Source: Desulfobacterales bacterium (GTDB lineage: Bacteria > Desulfobacterota > Desulfobacteria > Desulfobacterales > Desulfosalsimonadaceae). From it: 8,326 bases of DNA. Location of the stretch: positions 1 to 8,326 of the forward strand of contig SLIE01000129.1 in assembly GCA_007135795.1 (NCBI GenBank), written 5' to 3'. This document shows, one piece after another, positions 1 through 7,078 of this stretch (positions within the stretch are counted from its first letter, which is position 1; each line of letters opens with the position of its first letter). The translations under genes were made by a program, and so were the position numbers. The notes under the pieces were generated by a model. That model saw only the letters and a program-made list of their open reading frames with translations. It did not search any database and was not told where the DNA came from.

Positions 1-1347
1 CACAGTCATTTCACTTCCGGCATGTCCCCCATGACGCATTTAAAAGCGATCGAGGCGGGGGTCGATATCATTGACACCTGTATGTCTCCCTATGCTTACC
101 GCACGTCTCATGCCGCCATAGAGCCCCTTGTCGTGACGCTTTATGGCACAAGCCGGGATACCGGGTTCAGTGTAAAGGCGCTCGATGAAATCAACCAGAA
201 ACTGGAAAAAGACATCCTGCCCAAGTATAAACACCTGCTCGATGACTCCAAGGTTTCCATCATCGACACCAATGTGCTCCTGCATCAGACACCGGGCGGC
301 ATGTTGTCGAACCTGGTCAATCAGCTTCGGGAAATGGATGCACTCGATCGAATCAATGAAGTTTACGAATTGCTCCCCAAGGTCAGAAAGGATTTGGGTC
401 AGGTTCCCCTGGTAACCCCGACCAGCCAGATTGTCGGTATTCAGACCGTAAACAACGTGCTGTTCGATGATGAAAATGATAAATACAAAATGACCACCCA
501 GCAGGTAAAGGATATCTGCTATGGCCTTTACGGAAAAACGCCGGCACCGATCAACCCGGAAGTTCAGAAAAAAGTTCTCAAGGGTTATCCCCGCGGGGAA
601 GAGCCCATCACGGTTCGGCCTGCTGAAATATTGGAGCCCGAACTTGAAAAAGCCCGCGCCGAAATCGGGGACCTGGCGGCTGATCTTGACGATGTGCTCA
701 TTTATGCTCTTTATCCGGTTACCGGCAGGAAGTTTTTGAGCTATAAGTATGGTCTTGAAGAACCACCCGCATCCATGAAGCCGAAAACCCTGGCCCAGGC
801 CAAAGAAGAAGATGCATTGGTACGCAAGGCACGCGCAGGGCAGGTCGTGGCAAAGAAAAAGCCTGAAGACCTTGAAGGATTCCGTAATTTTACTGTCGTC
901 GTCGATGATGAGCAGTTTGAGGTGTCGGTGGAGGATAAAAATCCGCCGGTGTTCGCTCAAGTGGCACCTGTGGCGGCACAACCGCAGGAAGCGCCGCAGC
1001 AGCAGGCGCCTTCCAGGTCGGCCGGGCCTGCAAGAGTCCAACCGGCACCGGCACCCCGTCCGGCAGCTGCACCGAAAGCAGCGCCTGAAAAGGCTGTGAG
1101 CCAACCAGGCGCAGCCGCTGTTGCCCCAACTGGTGGGACGCCAGTCAAAGCCCCCATGCCGGGAACGGTGATACGATTTCAGAAAAAAGTTGGCGATACT
1201 GTCAGCGAAGGAGATACCGTAGTAATTCTTGAAGCGATGAAAATGGAAAACTCCCTTACAGCTACTGCTTCCGGTACCATGAAAAATATTTTTTTCAAAG
1301 AAGGTGATTCAGTGGCAAAAAACGATGTGATCTGTTTGATTGAATAG
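1..1347 (+). CDS. Biotin-dependent carboxyltransferase with fused biotin carrier (pyruvate carboxylase subunit B / oxaloacetate decarboxylase alpha type), 5'-truncated
   Basis: The enzyme moves a carboxyl group between carboxybiotin and pyruvate/oxaloacetate. The frame is open from base 1 (HSHFTSGMSP), so the gene starts upstream; the ATGs at 22 and 31 lie inside the carboxyltransferase domain and are not starts. Visible residues (first codon = 1): the HxH metal ligands at 1 and 3; the TS pair in YRTSHAA, where the family has a catalytic Thr in TSQP; TPGGM, like the family PGG motif; then the conserved C-terminal part of the domain. A short beta segment (FTVVVDDEQFEVSV) leads into an Ala/Pro/Gln-rich linker at about 321-380. 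A biotinyl domain follows, with the biotin site EAMKMEN (Lys414, codon 1240-1242) close to the C-terminus at 448. The upstream half, with the carboxylated lysine and TIM-barrel start, is missing. The sequence cannot separate PycB, OadA or a transcarboxylase; an upstream biotin carboxylase gene or a nearby membrane OadB would decide. The family is nearly certain, the exact reaction is not. Confidence 0.95.
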   Translation, partial: HSHFTSGMSPMTHLKAIEAGVDIIDTCMSPYAYRTSHAAIEPLVVTLYGTSRDTGFSVKALDEINQKLEKDILPKYKHLLDDSKVSIIDTNVLLHQTPGGMLSNLVNQLREMDALDRINEVYELLPKVRKDLGQVPLVTPTSQIVGIQTVNNVLFDDENDKYKMTTQQVKDICYGLYGKTPAPINPEVQKKVLKGYPRGEEPITVRPAEILEPELEKARAEIGDLAADLDDVLIYALYPVTGRKFLSYKYGLEEPPASMKPKTLAQAKEEDALVRKARAGQVVAKKKPEDLEGFRNFTVVVDDEQFEVSVEDKNPPVFAQVAPVAAQPQEAPQQQAPSRSAGPARVQPAPAPRPAAAPKAAPEKAVSQPGAAAVAPTGGTPVKAPMPGTVIRFQKKVGDTVSEGDTVVILEAMKMENSLTATASGTMKNIFFKEGDSVAKNDVICLIE

Positions 1348-1464
1348 TGCATTTCCGGTCATTTTTTAAGATAACCGGTTGATGTCAAGATCATTGCATT
1401 TAAATCAAATTGATATGTAATTTTAGCTCGATTACATACCCGTTATTGCGTTTTGACTGGAATA

Positions 1465-1490
1465 CCGGACCGGATTTAAATCCGGTCCGG
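1465..1490. terminator. Perfect 26-bp palindrome, possible transcript-end hairpin
   Basis: CCGGACCGGATTT (1465-1477) is followed directly by its exact reverse complement (1478-1490). As RNA it would form a 10-bp GC-rich stem with a TTTAAA loop. It lies 117 bases after the carboxyltransferase stop. The bases that follow (ACCCTGTTTC) contain no proper U-tract, so it is not a textbook intrinsic terminator on this strand. It could instead protect the mRNA 3' end, be an extragenic palindromic repeat, or bind a dimeric protein. Confidence 0.4.
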
Positions 1491-1764
1491 ACCCTGTTTC
1501 ACCGCTTCGCTTTTTCCTGCGATCCTATATCAGCAATTGCTCGCTTCCCGTATGCAAATAGGATATGAAAAGCCATGGTAAAATGCAATTTTGACTTTCA
1601 TGTCAAAAAACAGCCGTGAAGGGCAAAAAAGTAGATTATTCTCTCGGCAATTGTGATAAATAAAAACCGGATGGAAGGGGGGTGCTTTTTGATTGTCAAG
1701 CTTCCTCAGGTACAGATAGGTATTGATGGCGTTCGTAAAAGTCACGAAATGGGTTAGGATGGCG

Positions 1765-1799
1765 AAGTTAAAAGCTCTACATGCGTGATGTAGTAACTT
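1765..1799. promoter_or_regulatory. Bulged inverted repeat upstream of the sucC promoter
   Basis: AAGTTA (1765-1770) pairs with TAACTT (1794-1799), and CTACAT (1777-1782) pairs with ATGTAG (1788-1793). This gives 12 paired bases closed by a 5-base loop (GCGTG), with a 6-base bulge on the 5' side (1771-1776). It ends about 60 bases before the TATAAT box of the candidate sucC promoter, a position suited to an operator or activator site. Function is inferred from symmetry and location only. Confidence 0.3.
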
Positions 1800-1838
1800 A
1801 TTATTTGCAATGGGGTTTTTAGTGAACGTAAAGTTGCA

Positions 1839-1867
1839 TTACAAAAGTAGATGGAACTTTCTATAAT
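1839..1867 (+). promoter_or_regulatory. Candidate sigma-70-type promoter for sucC
   Basis: There is a consensus -10 box TATAAT at 1862-1867. At a 17-base spacing the -35 position reads TTACAA (1839-1844), a weak match. A better-looking TTGCAT at 1834-1839 would need a 22-base spacer, which is too long. Transcription would begin near 1875 and leave a leader of about 110 bases. The weak -35 suggests activator dependence if the promoter is real. Confidence 0.35.
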
Positions 1868-1970
1868 GACAATATATACTGGCGAATTGATGAGTAAGAC
1901 AGACAATAACTTGAGGTGATTCTCTGAAGGTGTTTTTTTTCAGTGTCACGCATACGAAACAACATGTTTG

Positions 1971-1976
1971 AAAGGG
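1971..1976 (+). promoter_or_regulatory. Ribosome binding site that fixes the sucC start
   Basis: AAAGGG lies 9 bases before the ATG at 1986. It overlaps the TTG at 1968, which would otherwise give a six-residue longer protein (MKGFFF...). Because the Shine-Dalgarno would sit inside that extension, and SucC proteins normally begin M-x-hydrophobic-HEYQ, the ATG at 1986 is the start. Confidence 0.75.
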
Positions 1977-1985
1977 TTTTTTTTC

Positions 1986-3146
1986 ATGAAAATACATGAA
2001 TACCAATCAAAAGAGCTATTTGCTTCATATGGTATCCCCATCCCCCCCGGGTTTGTTGCGGAAACCGTTGATGAAGCCAGGCAGGCAGCTGAGAAAATCG
2101 GCACATTCCCCATGGCTGTCAAGGCACAAATCCACGCAGGGGGCAGGGGGAAGGGGGGCGGCGTAAAACTCGCCAGATCGTTGGATGAAGCTGTTTCTCA
2201 TGCAAATTCCATTCTCGGCATGACACTTGTGACCCCCCAGACCGGTCCGGAAGGACGTCTTGTTAAGAAGATCCTTATCGAAGCGGGGCTTGCTATAAAA
2301 TCAGAATTGTATTTAAGCTTGATGGTTGACCGGGAAACTGCCTGTATTTTGATTATGGCAAGTATTGCCGGTGGGATGAATATCGAAGAAGTGGCAGAAG
2401 AAACTCCTGAAAAAATAATTAAAGTTTACGTCGATCCACTTGCGGGCATATCCGGATACCATTGTGGCGAAGTTGCCTACGGCCTTGAATTGCCACCTGC
2501 TGCGATCAAACCTTTTAAATCGCTTCTAAGTGCCTTATATAAGCTGTTCGTCGATTACGATTGCTCCATGGTTGAAATTAATCCCCTTGTAGTCGATGAG
2601 AATGATCAGGTTTTTGCGCTCGATGCCAAAGTCACCTTTGACAGTAACGCACTATTCAGGCATAAAGATATTATCCAATATCGTGATTTTGACGAAGAAA
2701 ATCCCCTGGATGTAGAAGCGTCGAAGTACAATCTCAACTACATCAACATGGATGGCTCTGTTGGAAACATGGTAAATGGCGCCGGGCTAGCAATGGCGGT
2801 GATGGATACCATTAAATTCGCTGGCGCGGAGCCTGCGAATTTTCTCGATGTGGGTGGCGGAGCCACAGCCGAGATGATCGAAAACGGTTTTCGCATCATA
2901 CTATCCGATAACAAGGTCAAGGCCCTGTTGATTAACATTTTCGGGGGGATTTTGCGTTGCGACGTACTTGCGCAAGGTGTTGTCGCCGCAGCAAAAAATG
3001 TACAGATCAATGTTCCCATTGTTGTTCGAATGGAAGGGACCAATGTTGAGGAGGGAAGACGAATCCTGGCTGAGTCGGGATTGAACCTCTCCACAGCGGT
3101 TGATTTGAAAGATGCTGGTGAGCAGGTCGCAAAATTGGTTGCATAG
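1986..3146 (+). CDS. sucC: Succinyl-CoA synthetase (ADP-forming), beta subunit
   Basis: With SucD this makes the cytoplasmic enzyme that interconverts succinyl-CoA + ADP + Pi and succinate + CoA + ATP. The 386-residue product matches the family's usual length (388 in E. coli). It opens with MKIHEYQSKELF, has the ATP-grasp nucleotide-binding loop HAGGRGKGGGVK (50-61), and carries the metal-binding residues Asn199 (EINPLVV) and Asp213 (ALDAKV) at the same numbers as E. coli. The C-terminal ligase domain has NGAGLAM (264-270), FLDVGGGA (286-293), NIFGGI (317-322) and VRMEGTN (347-353). Residue 20 is proline, as in the E. coli ATP-accepting enzyme, which favours ATP over GTP (inference). The protein is complete with no frameshift. 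Unusually, sucD does not follow directly but starts 326 bases downstream, so the two subunits may have separate expression signals. Confidence 0.97.
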   Translation: MKIHEYQSKELFASYGIPIPPGFVAETVDEARQAAEKIGTFPMAVKAQIHAGGRGKGGGVKLARSLDEAVSHANSILGMTLVTPQTGPEGRLVKKILIEAGLAIKSELYLSLMVDRETACILIMASIAGGMNIEEVAEETPEKIIKVYVDPLAGISGYHCGEVAYGLELPPAAIKPFKSLLSALYKLFVDYDCSMVEINPLVVDENDQVFALDAKVTFDSNALFRHKDIIQYRDFDEENPLDVEASKYNLNYINMDGSVGNMVNGAGLAMAVMDTIKFAGAEPANFLDVGGGATAEMIENGFRIILSDNKVKALLINIFGGILRCDVLAQGVVAAAKNVQINVPIVVRMEGTNVEEGRRILAESGLNLSTAVDLKDAGEQVAKLVA

Positions 3147-3285
3147 CATTTCGTATTCAAACATTATTAGTCAGTTTTCGCCTCAAGTTCTGGTTCGGGT
3201 TCGAATTCTATTTTTTCCTTGACTAATTTCGCAACCTTGACGTACGCGTAAATTTCCGGACTGCGGATTCAGACGGATTACTCAA

Positions 3286-3358
3286 AAGCCCCCACATTTA
3301 TGGTGTAGGTACTTACTGAGCAGACAAATCGCTCCGGCAAGCGGGTGGTAGGGGGTTT
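3286..3358. ncRNA. Candidate structured RNA element between sucC and sucD
   Basis: AAGCCCCC (3286-3293) can pair with GGGGGTTT (3351-3358), with one G-U pair, closing about 57 bases. Inside, CGCT (3330-3333) pairs with AGCG (3340-3343), and a CAC/GTG mini-hairpin at 3293-3305 competes for the end of the outer stem. TTGC/GCAA (around 3357-3370) follows. This multibranched shape resembles leader elements in outline, but I recognise no riboswitch family. It could equally be remnant DNA. The pairing is seen; function is speculative. Confidence 0.2.
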
Positions 3359-3430
3359 GCAGTATCGCAAGTCTGGTTTCGGAAAGCAGATCAACAGGTG
3401 AACGGAAAGAACATGATGCGTCCTACAATA

Positions 3431-3456
3431 ACAAAAGACAGATAATACAAAAGACA
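3431..3456. repeat. Direct repeat ACAAAAGACA x2
   Basis: ACAAAAGACA occurs at 3431-3440 and 3447-3456, a 16-base period. The second copy ends four bases before the sucD Shine-Dalgarno. It is A-rich and short, so it may be slippage, an unstructured ribosome standby region, or a protein or RNA binding site. Confidence 0.4.
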
Positions 3457-3472
3457 TAGTAGGGGATTATCC

Positions 3473-4342
3473 ATGAGCATATTTGTCAATTCAGATACCC
3501 GGGTCATGGTACAGGGGATTACCGGGAAAGAGGGTCAATTTCATGCCCGGCAGTGCATGGAGTATGGAACCGCTGTCGTTGCCGGGGTCACTCCCGGTAA
3601 AGGCGGGCAGGATATGGACAGTGTTCCGGTTTTTAATACGGTCAGGACGGCGAAAGCCGAAACTGGGGCGAATTGCACCCTTATTTTTGTGCCGCCCCCT
3701 TTTGCAGCTGATGCCATCATGGAGGCGGCAGATGCTGAAATACCCATTATTGTAGCTATTACCGAAGGGATCCCGGTAATGGATATGATGAAGGTAAAGC
3801 ATTACCTGAAATGTAAGAAATCAAGATTGATTGGTCCCAATTGTCCGGGAATCATAACGCCCGGCGAAGCCAAAGTCGGTATCATGCCGGCCGTGATCCA
3901 CAAACCCGGCGGTCCCATCGGCGTTGTATCACGCTCCGGGACCCTTACCTATGAAGTGGTATATCAGTTAACGCTCCAGGGTATCGGTCAAACCACATGC
4001 ATCGGTATTGGCGGGGATCCGGTTAATGGGACTGATTTTATCGACTGCCTGGCTGCCTTTCAGGAAGATGACAGTACCAAAGGGATCGTCATGGTTGGGG
4101 AGATCGGCGGTAATGCAGAGGAAGAAGCGGCACGGTTTATTCGGGATAACGTTAGCAAACCAGTCGTTGGATTCATTGCCGGCATGACAGCGCCACCTGG
4201 CCGGAGAATGGGGCATGCGGGTGCTATTATCAGCGGGAATTCCGGTACGGCCCAGGGCAAGATTAAGGCGTTGAAGGAAAGCGGGGTTCACGTGAGCGAA
4301 GAACTCGGCAGAATTGGTGAATTATGCGCAAAGGTCTTTTAG
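3473..4342 (+). CDS. sucD: Succinyl-CoA synthetase (ADP-forming), alpha subunit
   Basis: This subunit binds CoA and carries the histidine phosphorylated during catalysis. It is 289 residues, the usual size. The N-terminal Rossmann-like CoA-binding domain shows [11 protein letters not shown] (11-21) and VTPGKGG (39-45). The active-site region has IGPNCPGII (120-128, Cys124 near the CoA thiol), [10 protein letters not shown] (152-161), Glu210 in GEIGG, and the phospho-histidine His248 in RRMGHAGAI; these correspond to Cys123, Glu208 and His246 of E. coli. The start is supported by AGGGG at 3461-3465, seven bases before ATG. Just after the histidine, [11 protein letters not shown] differs from the more common IAGGKGTA, a mild variation. 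The stop lies 54 bases before sdhC with no terminator between them, so sucD probably heads a sucD-sdhCAB transcript. Confidence 0.97.
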   Translation: MSIFVNSDTRVMVQGITGKEGQFHARQCMEYGTAVVAGVTPGKGGQDMDSVPVFNTVRTAKAETGANCTLIFVPPPFAADAIMEAADAEIPIIVAITEGIPVMDMMKVKHYLKCKKSRLIGPNCPGIITPGEAKVGIMPAVIHKPGGPIGVVSRSGTLTYEVVYQLTLQGIGQTTCIGIGGDPVNGTDFIDCLAAFQEDDSTKGIVMVGEIGGNAEEEAARFIRDNVSKPVVGFIAGMTAPPGRRMGHAGAIISGNSGTAQGKIKALKESGVHVSEELGRIGELCAKVF

Positions 4343-4369
4343 CATCAGCCTGCCAGGATAAATTTAAAC

Positions 4370-4383
4370 AATTTGTACAAATT
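4370..4383. promoter_or_regulatory. 14-bp perfect palindrome before the sdhC ribosome binding site
   Basis: AATTTGTACAAATT reads the same on both strands and ends two bases before the GGAGA Shine-Dalgarno of sdhC. It could be an operator for a dimeric regulator or, as RNA, a short hairpin limiting ribosome access to sdhC. About half of random windows this size would contain one such palindrome by chance, so location is the main argument. Confidence 0.3.
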
Positions 4384-4385
4384 CC

Positions 4386-4390
4386 GGAGA
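4386..4390 (+). promoter_or_regulatory. Ribosome binding site that fixes the sdhC start
   Basis: GGAGA stands six bases before the ATG at 4397. The TTG at 4373 would add eight residues (MYKFRRCN) but lies inside the palindrome and upstream of this site, and it has no Shine-Dalgarno of its own. The 4397 start also gives the usual short cytoplasmic N-terminus before helix I. Confidence 0.7.
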
Positions 4391-4396
4391 TGCAAC

Positions 4397-5041
4397 ATGA
4401 ACTGGTTTATTGAAACATTCAGGACTTCTATCGGTAAAAAGCTTTTGATGGCAATCACCGGCCTGGGTTTTTTGGGGTTTATCGCCATGCACCTGATGGG
4501 CAACCTGACCCTTTTCGCCGGACGCGACGCGTTTCTTGCTTATGTGGAAGCATTGCACGGGCTTGAAGCATTCATCCTGGTTGCGGAAATAGGATTGCTC
4601 GTTTTTGCAATCATACACGTCTTCATGGGACTTACCCTTTATCTGGCGAACAATAACGCCCGTAAAGTTCGTTACGCCGTTCAAAAAAGCGGGGGCGGGC
4701 GAAACATCGGATCCGCCACCATGCCGTACACCGGTCTTGTGATTCTGTTGTTTTTGATTTTGCATTTGAACAATTTCAGTTTTGCCGATGTTTCCGACGA
4801 CCGAACAATATACGAGGTTGTAACCGCCACGTTTGCGTCATTGGGGTATGTCGTTATTTACCTGGTGGCCGCGGTTGCTCTGGCGATCCACATACGGCAC
4901 GGGTTCTGGAGTTTGTTTCAGTCTCTGGGGCTCAATCACGACAAATACATGCCGGCGATTCGTAAAATCGGTATTGCGTTTGCCGTTGTCGTGGGAGCGG
5001 GGTTTGCTTTGATTCCGATATATCTGAATCTCACCGTGTGA
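4397..5041 (+). CDS. sdhC: Succinate dehydrogenase/fumarate reductase cytochrome b subunit, di-haem type B
   Basis: This is the membrane anchor of succinate:quinone oxidoreductase, passing electrons between SdhB and menaquinone. The 214-residue protein has five hydrophobic helices at about 17-38, 57-81, 110-128, 146-169 and 189-209, and belongs to the b558 family of Bacillus SdhC and Wolinella FrdC. Four histidines sit where that family binds two b haems: His32 (AMHLMGN), His74 (IIHVFMG), His123 (ILHLNNF) and His165 (AIHIRHG). The spacing 32/74/165 closely follows Bacillus 28/70/155. The family signature HGFWSLFQSLGLNH spans 168-181. A single large five-helix subunit means no SdhD is expected. 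The residue two before His165 is Ala163, where Wolinella fumarate reductase has the E-pathway Glu180; this hints at a Bacillus-like succinate-oxidising enzyme, but direction cannot be fixed from sequence. Confidence 0.95.
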   Translation: MNWFIETFRTSIGKKLLMAITGLGFLGFIAMHLMGNLTLFAGRDAFLAYVEALHGLEAFILVAEIGLLVFAIIHVFMGLTLYLANNNARKVRYAVQKSGGGRNIGSATMPYTGLVILLFLILHLNNFSFADVSDDRTIYEVVTATFASLGYVVIYLVAAVALAIHIRHGFWSLFQSLGLNHDKYMPAIRKIGIAFAVVVGAGFALIPIYLNLTV

Positions 5042-5098
5042 TCGATTTTTGTCAAGTCCTCGCTTGTTCGCTTATGCGACCATTGCTGCTAATAAACA

Positions 5099-5131
5099 GG
5101 GTGAATCATTTTTTACTTTAAAATTTCACCC
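5099..5131. promoter_or_regulatory. Hairpin in the sdhC-sdhA intergenic region
   Basis: GGGTGAA (5099-5105) pairs with TTCACCC (5125-5131). Directly inside, ATTTT (5108-5112) pairs with AAAAT (5120-5124). The result is 12 base pairs with a two-base bulge and a 7-base loop. It lies 33 bases before the sdhA start in an otherwise tight operon and is not followed by a T-run. It looks like an mRNA processing or stabilising hairpin that tunes subunit ratio, rather than a terminator (inference). Confidence 0.4.
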
Positions 5132-5164
5132 ATGCACCACACATAATCAAGAGAGGTTAAACCT

Positions 5165-7078
5165 ATGCTGCCTGATTCGAAAGTACCGGCAGGACCGTTG
5201 GCGGACAAATGGGACCGTCACCGGTTTGAACTCAAGCTGGTCAATCCTGCCAACCGGAAAAAATACGATATTATCGTGGTTGGTACCGGTCTTGCCGGAG
5301 CATCGGCTGCTGCAAGTCTTGGAGAACTCGGCTACAACGTGAAGAATTTCTGTATCCAGGACAGCCCCAGAAGAGCGCACAGTATTGCTGCCCAAGGGGG
5401 GATCAACGCGTCGAAGAATTATTCCAACGACGGGGATTCCACCTGGCGACTGTTTTACGACACCATCAAGGGAGGCGACTTCCGTGCCAGGGAAGCCAAT
5501 GTGTACAGGCTTGCGCAGTTAAGCGAAAACATCATCGATCAATGTGTTGCCCAAGGTGTTCCTTTTGCCCGGGATTACGGAGGGTTGCTGGACAACCGGT
5601 CGTTTGGCGGGGCCCAGGTTGCGCGAACATTCTATGCCCGCGGTCAGACTGGTCAACAGTTGCTGTTGGGCGCTTACAGCGCACTTATGCGGCAGGTATC
5701 CGAGGGGAAGGTCAAGTTGTACGCCCGAAGGGAAATGCTCGACCTCGTGATTGTTGATGGAAAGGCACGGGGTATCGTGGTTCGCAACCTGATTACCGGA
5801 GAGCTTGAGTCATATTCCGCCCATGCCGTGGTTTTAGCGACCGGCGGCTACGGAAATGCCTATTTTCTGTCTACCAATGCCATGTCATCCAATGTTACTG
5901 CCGCGTTCCGTGCTTACAGGAAAGGGGCTTTCTTTGCCAATCCCAGCTTTACCCAGATCCACCCCACCTGTATTCCGGTACATGGCCTTCACCAGTCCAA
6001 ACTGACGTTGATGAGTGAAAGTCTCAGGAATGACGGCCGGGTATGGGTGCCGAAAGAACCGGGAGACAAAAGAGTTCCTGAAAAAATTCCGGAATCGGAA
6101 AGGGATTATTATCTCGAGCGTAAGTACCCGAGTTTTGGAAATCTTGTTCCACGGGATGTGGCTTCGCGAAATGCCAAGGAACAATGTGATCTGGGCAAGG
6201 GTGTAGGGGAAACCGGTTTGGCGGTATACCTTGATTTTGCTGAAGCCATCAAACGCGATGGTAAAAATGTCATTGAGGCAAAATATGGCAATCTGTTTGA
6301 GATGTATGAAAAAATAACAGGTGAAAATCCATATGTCACCCCAATGAAAATTTATCCTGCGGTTCACTATACCATGGGAGGACTGTGGGTCGATTATAAC
6401 CTGATGACAAATGTCGAAGGATTGTTTGCCCTGGGAGAAGCCAATTTTTCCGATCATGGGGCCAACCGGCTAGGTGCCAGCGCCCTGATGCAGGGATTGG
6501 CGGATGGTTATTTTATTGCACCGTATACCATTAGTGGTTACCTCGGGTCGAACACCATTAAAAGTATTGATACGTCTCACCCGGCATTCGACCAGTCCAG
6601 AAAGGAAATCTCGGAGCAGGTCAGTCGCTTTCTCAGCATCCAGGGTAAACAGACGGTAAATCAGTTTCACCGGCGGTTGGGAAAGATTTTGTGGGATTAT
6701 TGCGGTATTGCCAAAGATGAGGCGGGGCTGAGTAAAGCCCTTGGAATGATACGCGATCTCAGGAAAGAATTTTATAAGGATGTATACGTCCCTGGTGAGG
6801 GGGCAGATTTTAACCAGAGCCTGGAAAACGCAGGCAGGGTGGCCGATTTTATGGAATTGGCCGAACTTATGGTCCTGGATGCCCTCAATCGCAAGGAGTC
6901 TTGTGGTTGCCATCTCAATACGGCATACCTGACAGAAGAGAATGAACCGCTCAGGGACGATGAGAATTTTGCCCTGGTTGCCGCATGGGAATATACCGGC
7001 GAAGACAAAGAACCGGTTTTTCACAAGGAGTCGCTGACATTTGAAAACGTCGAATTGACGCAGAGGAGCTACAAATGA
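5165..7078 (+). CDS. sdhA: Succinate dehydrogenase/fumarate reductase flavoprotein subunit, type B
   Basis: This is the catalytic subunit, interconverting succinate and fumarate on covalently bound FAD at the cytoplasmic face. Its 637 residues fit the longer type-B flavoproteins of Bacteroidetes, Chlamydiae and Desulfobacterota. It shows the FAD-binding [15 protein letters not shown] (35-49), the FAD-linking His72 in [11 protein letters not shown], and ATGGYG (225-230). Active-site residues are His266 (TQIHPT), Arg330 (LVPRDVASR), His401 (HYTMGG) and Arg435 ([10 protein letters not shown]), matching E. coli SdhA His242, Arg286, His354 and Arg399. The C-terminal helical domain carries ESCGCHLN (578-585) where relatives usually have ESCGGHFR. 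GAGAGG at 5151-5156, eight bases before ATG, supports the start. The 3' end overlaps sdhB by four bases (ATGA), indicating translational coupling. There is no twin-arginine signal, as expected for a cytoplasm-facing enzyme. Dehydrogenase versus reductase cannot be decided here. Confidence 0.97.
   Translation: MLPDSKVPAGPLADKWDRHRFELKLVNPANRKKYDIIVVGTGLAGASAAASLGELGYNVKNFCIQDSPRRAHSIAAQGGINASKNYSNDGDSTWRLFYDTIKGGDFRAREANVYRLAQLSENIIDQCVAQGVPFARDYGGLLDNRSFGGAQVARTFYARGQTGQQLLLGAYSALMRQVSEGKVKLYARREMLDLVIVDGKARGIVVRNLITGELESYSAHAVVLATGGYGNAYFLSTNAMSSNVTAAFRAYRKGAFFANPSFTQIHPTCIPVHGLHQSKLTLMSESLRNDGRVWVPKEPGDKRVPEKIPESERDYYLERKYPSFGNLVPRDVASRNAKEQCDLGKGVGETGLAVYLDFAEAIKRDGKNVIEAKYGNLFEMYEKITGENPYVTPMKIYPAVHYTMGGLWVDYNLMTNVEGLFALGEANFSDHGANRLGASALMQGLADGYFIAPYTISGYLGSNTIKSIDTSHPAFDQSRKEISEQVSRFLSIQGKQTVNQFHRRLGKILWDYCGIAKDEAGLSKALGMIRDLRKEFYKDVYVPGEGADFNQSLENAGRVADFMELAELMVLDALNRKESCGCHLNTAYLTEENEPLRDDENFALVAAWEYTGEDKEPVFHKESLTFENVELTQRSYK

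Larger units (their letters stand above)
1348..1985. other. 638-base intergenic region between the carboxyltransferase gene and sucC
   Basis: No convincing gene is present. A 71-codon minus-strand frame (1530-1745) has no recognisable domain and is probably chance. The region contains an 8-bp inverted repeat (TATGTAAT 1414-1421 / ATTACATA 1431-1438), a perfect 26-bp palindrome (1465-1490), a 10-bp palindrome AGCAATTGCT (1532-1541), a bulged inverted repeat (1765-1799) and a TATAAT box (1862-1867). Two runs of eight T lie close to the sucC start (1933-1940 and 1977-1984). The first half probably holds the 3' end of the upstream transcript and the second half the sucC promoter and leader. Confidence 0.7.
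3147..3472. other. 326-base spacer between sucC and sucD
   Basis: No gene is visible on either strand. It contains an 8-bp inverted repeat at long distance (ATTAGTCA 3166-3173 / TGACTAAT 3220-3227), a potentially folded block (3286-3358), TTGACT and TTGACG -35-like words (3219-3224, 3237-3242) without good -10 partners, and a 10-bp direct repeat (3431-3456) just before the sucD ribosome binding site. sucC and sucD are commonly adjacent or overlapping, so this length is notable. Confidence 0.7.

Noticed and set aside
40..1104. 354-codon open frame on the minus strand opposite the carboxyltransferase gene
   Set aside because: It is antisense to a well-conserved gene, has an odd Arg/Cys/Phe-rich composition, no recognisable domain, and is explained by codon bias of the real gene.
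1530..1745. 71-codon minus-strand open frame in the intergenic region
   Set aside because: No domain, signal or clear ribosome binding site, and it sits in AT-rich spacer where such frames arise by chance.
1852..1868. TGGAAC upstream of sucC considered as a sigma-54 -24 element
   Set aside because: The required GC at the -12 position is absent at the correct spacing.
3197..3208. GGGTTCGAATTC resembles a tRNA T-arm
   Set aside because: The bases around TTCGAAT do not form the five-pair T-stem and no acceptor or anticodon arms are nearby.
5049..5342. 97-codon plus-strand frame spanning the sdhC-sdhA gap
   Set aside because: It runs out of frame into the sdhA 5' end, and sdhA is the conserved gene with its own ribosome binding site.
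5885..7024. 190- and 184-codon minus-strand frames opposite sdhA
   Set aside because: Both lie entirely antisense to sdhA and show no protein-family features.
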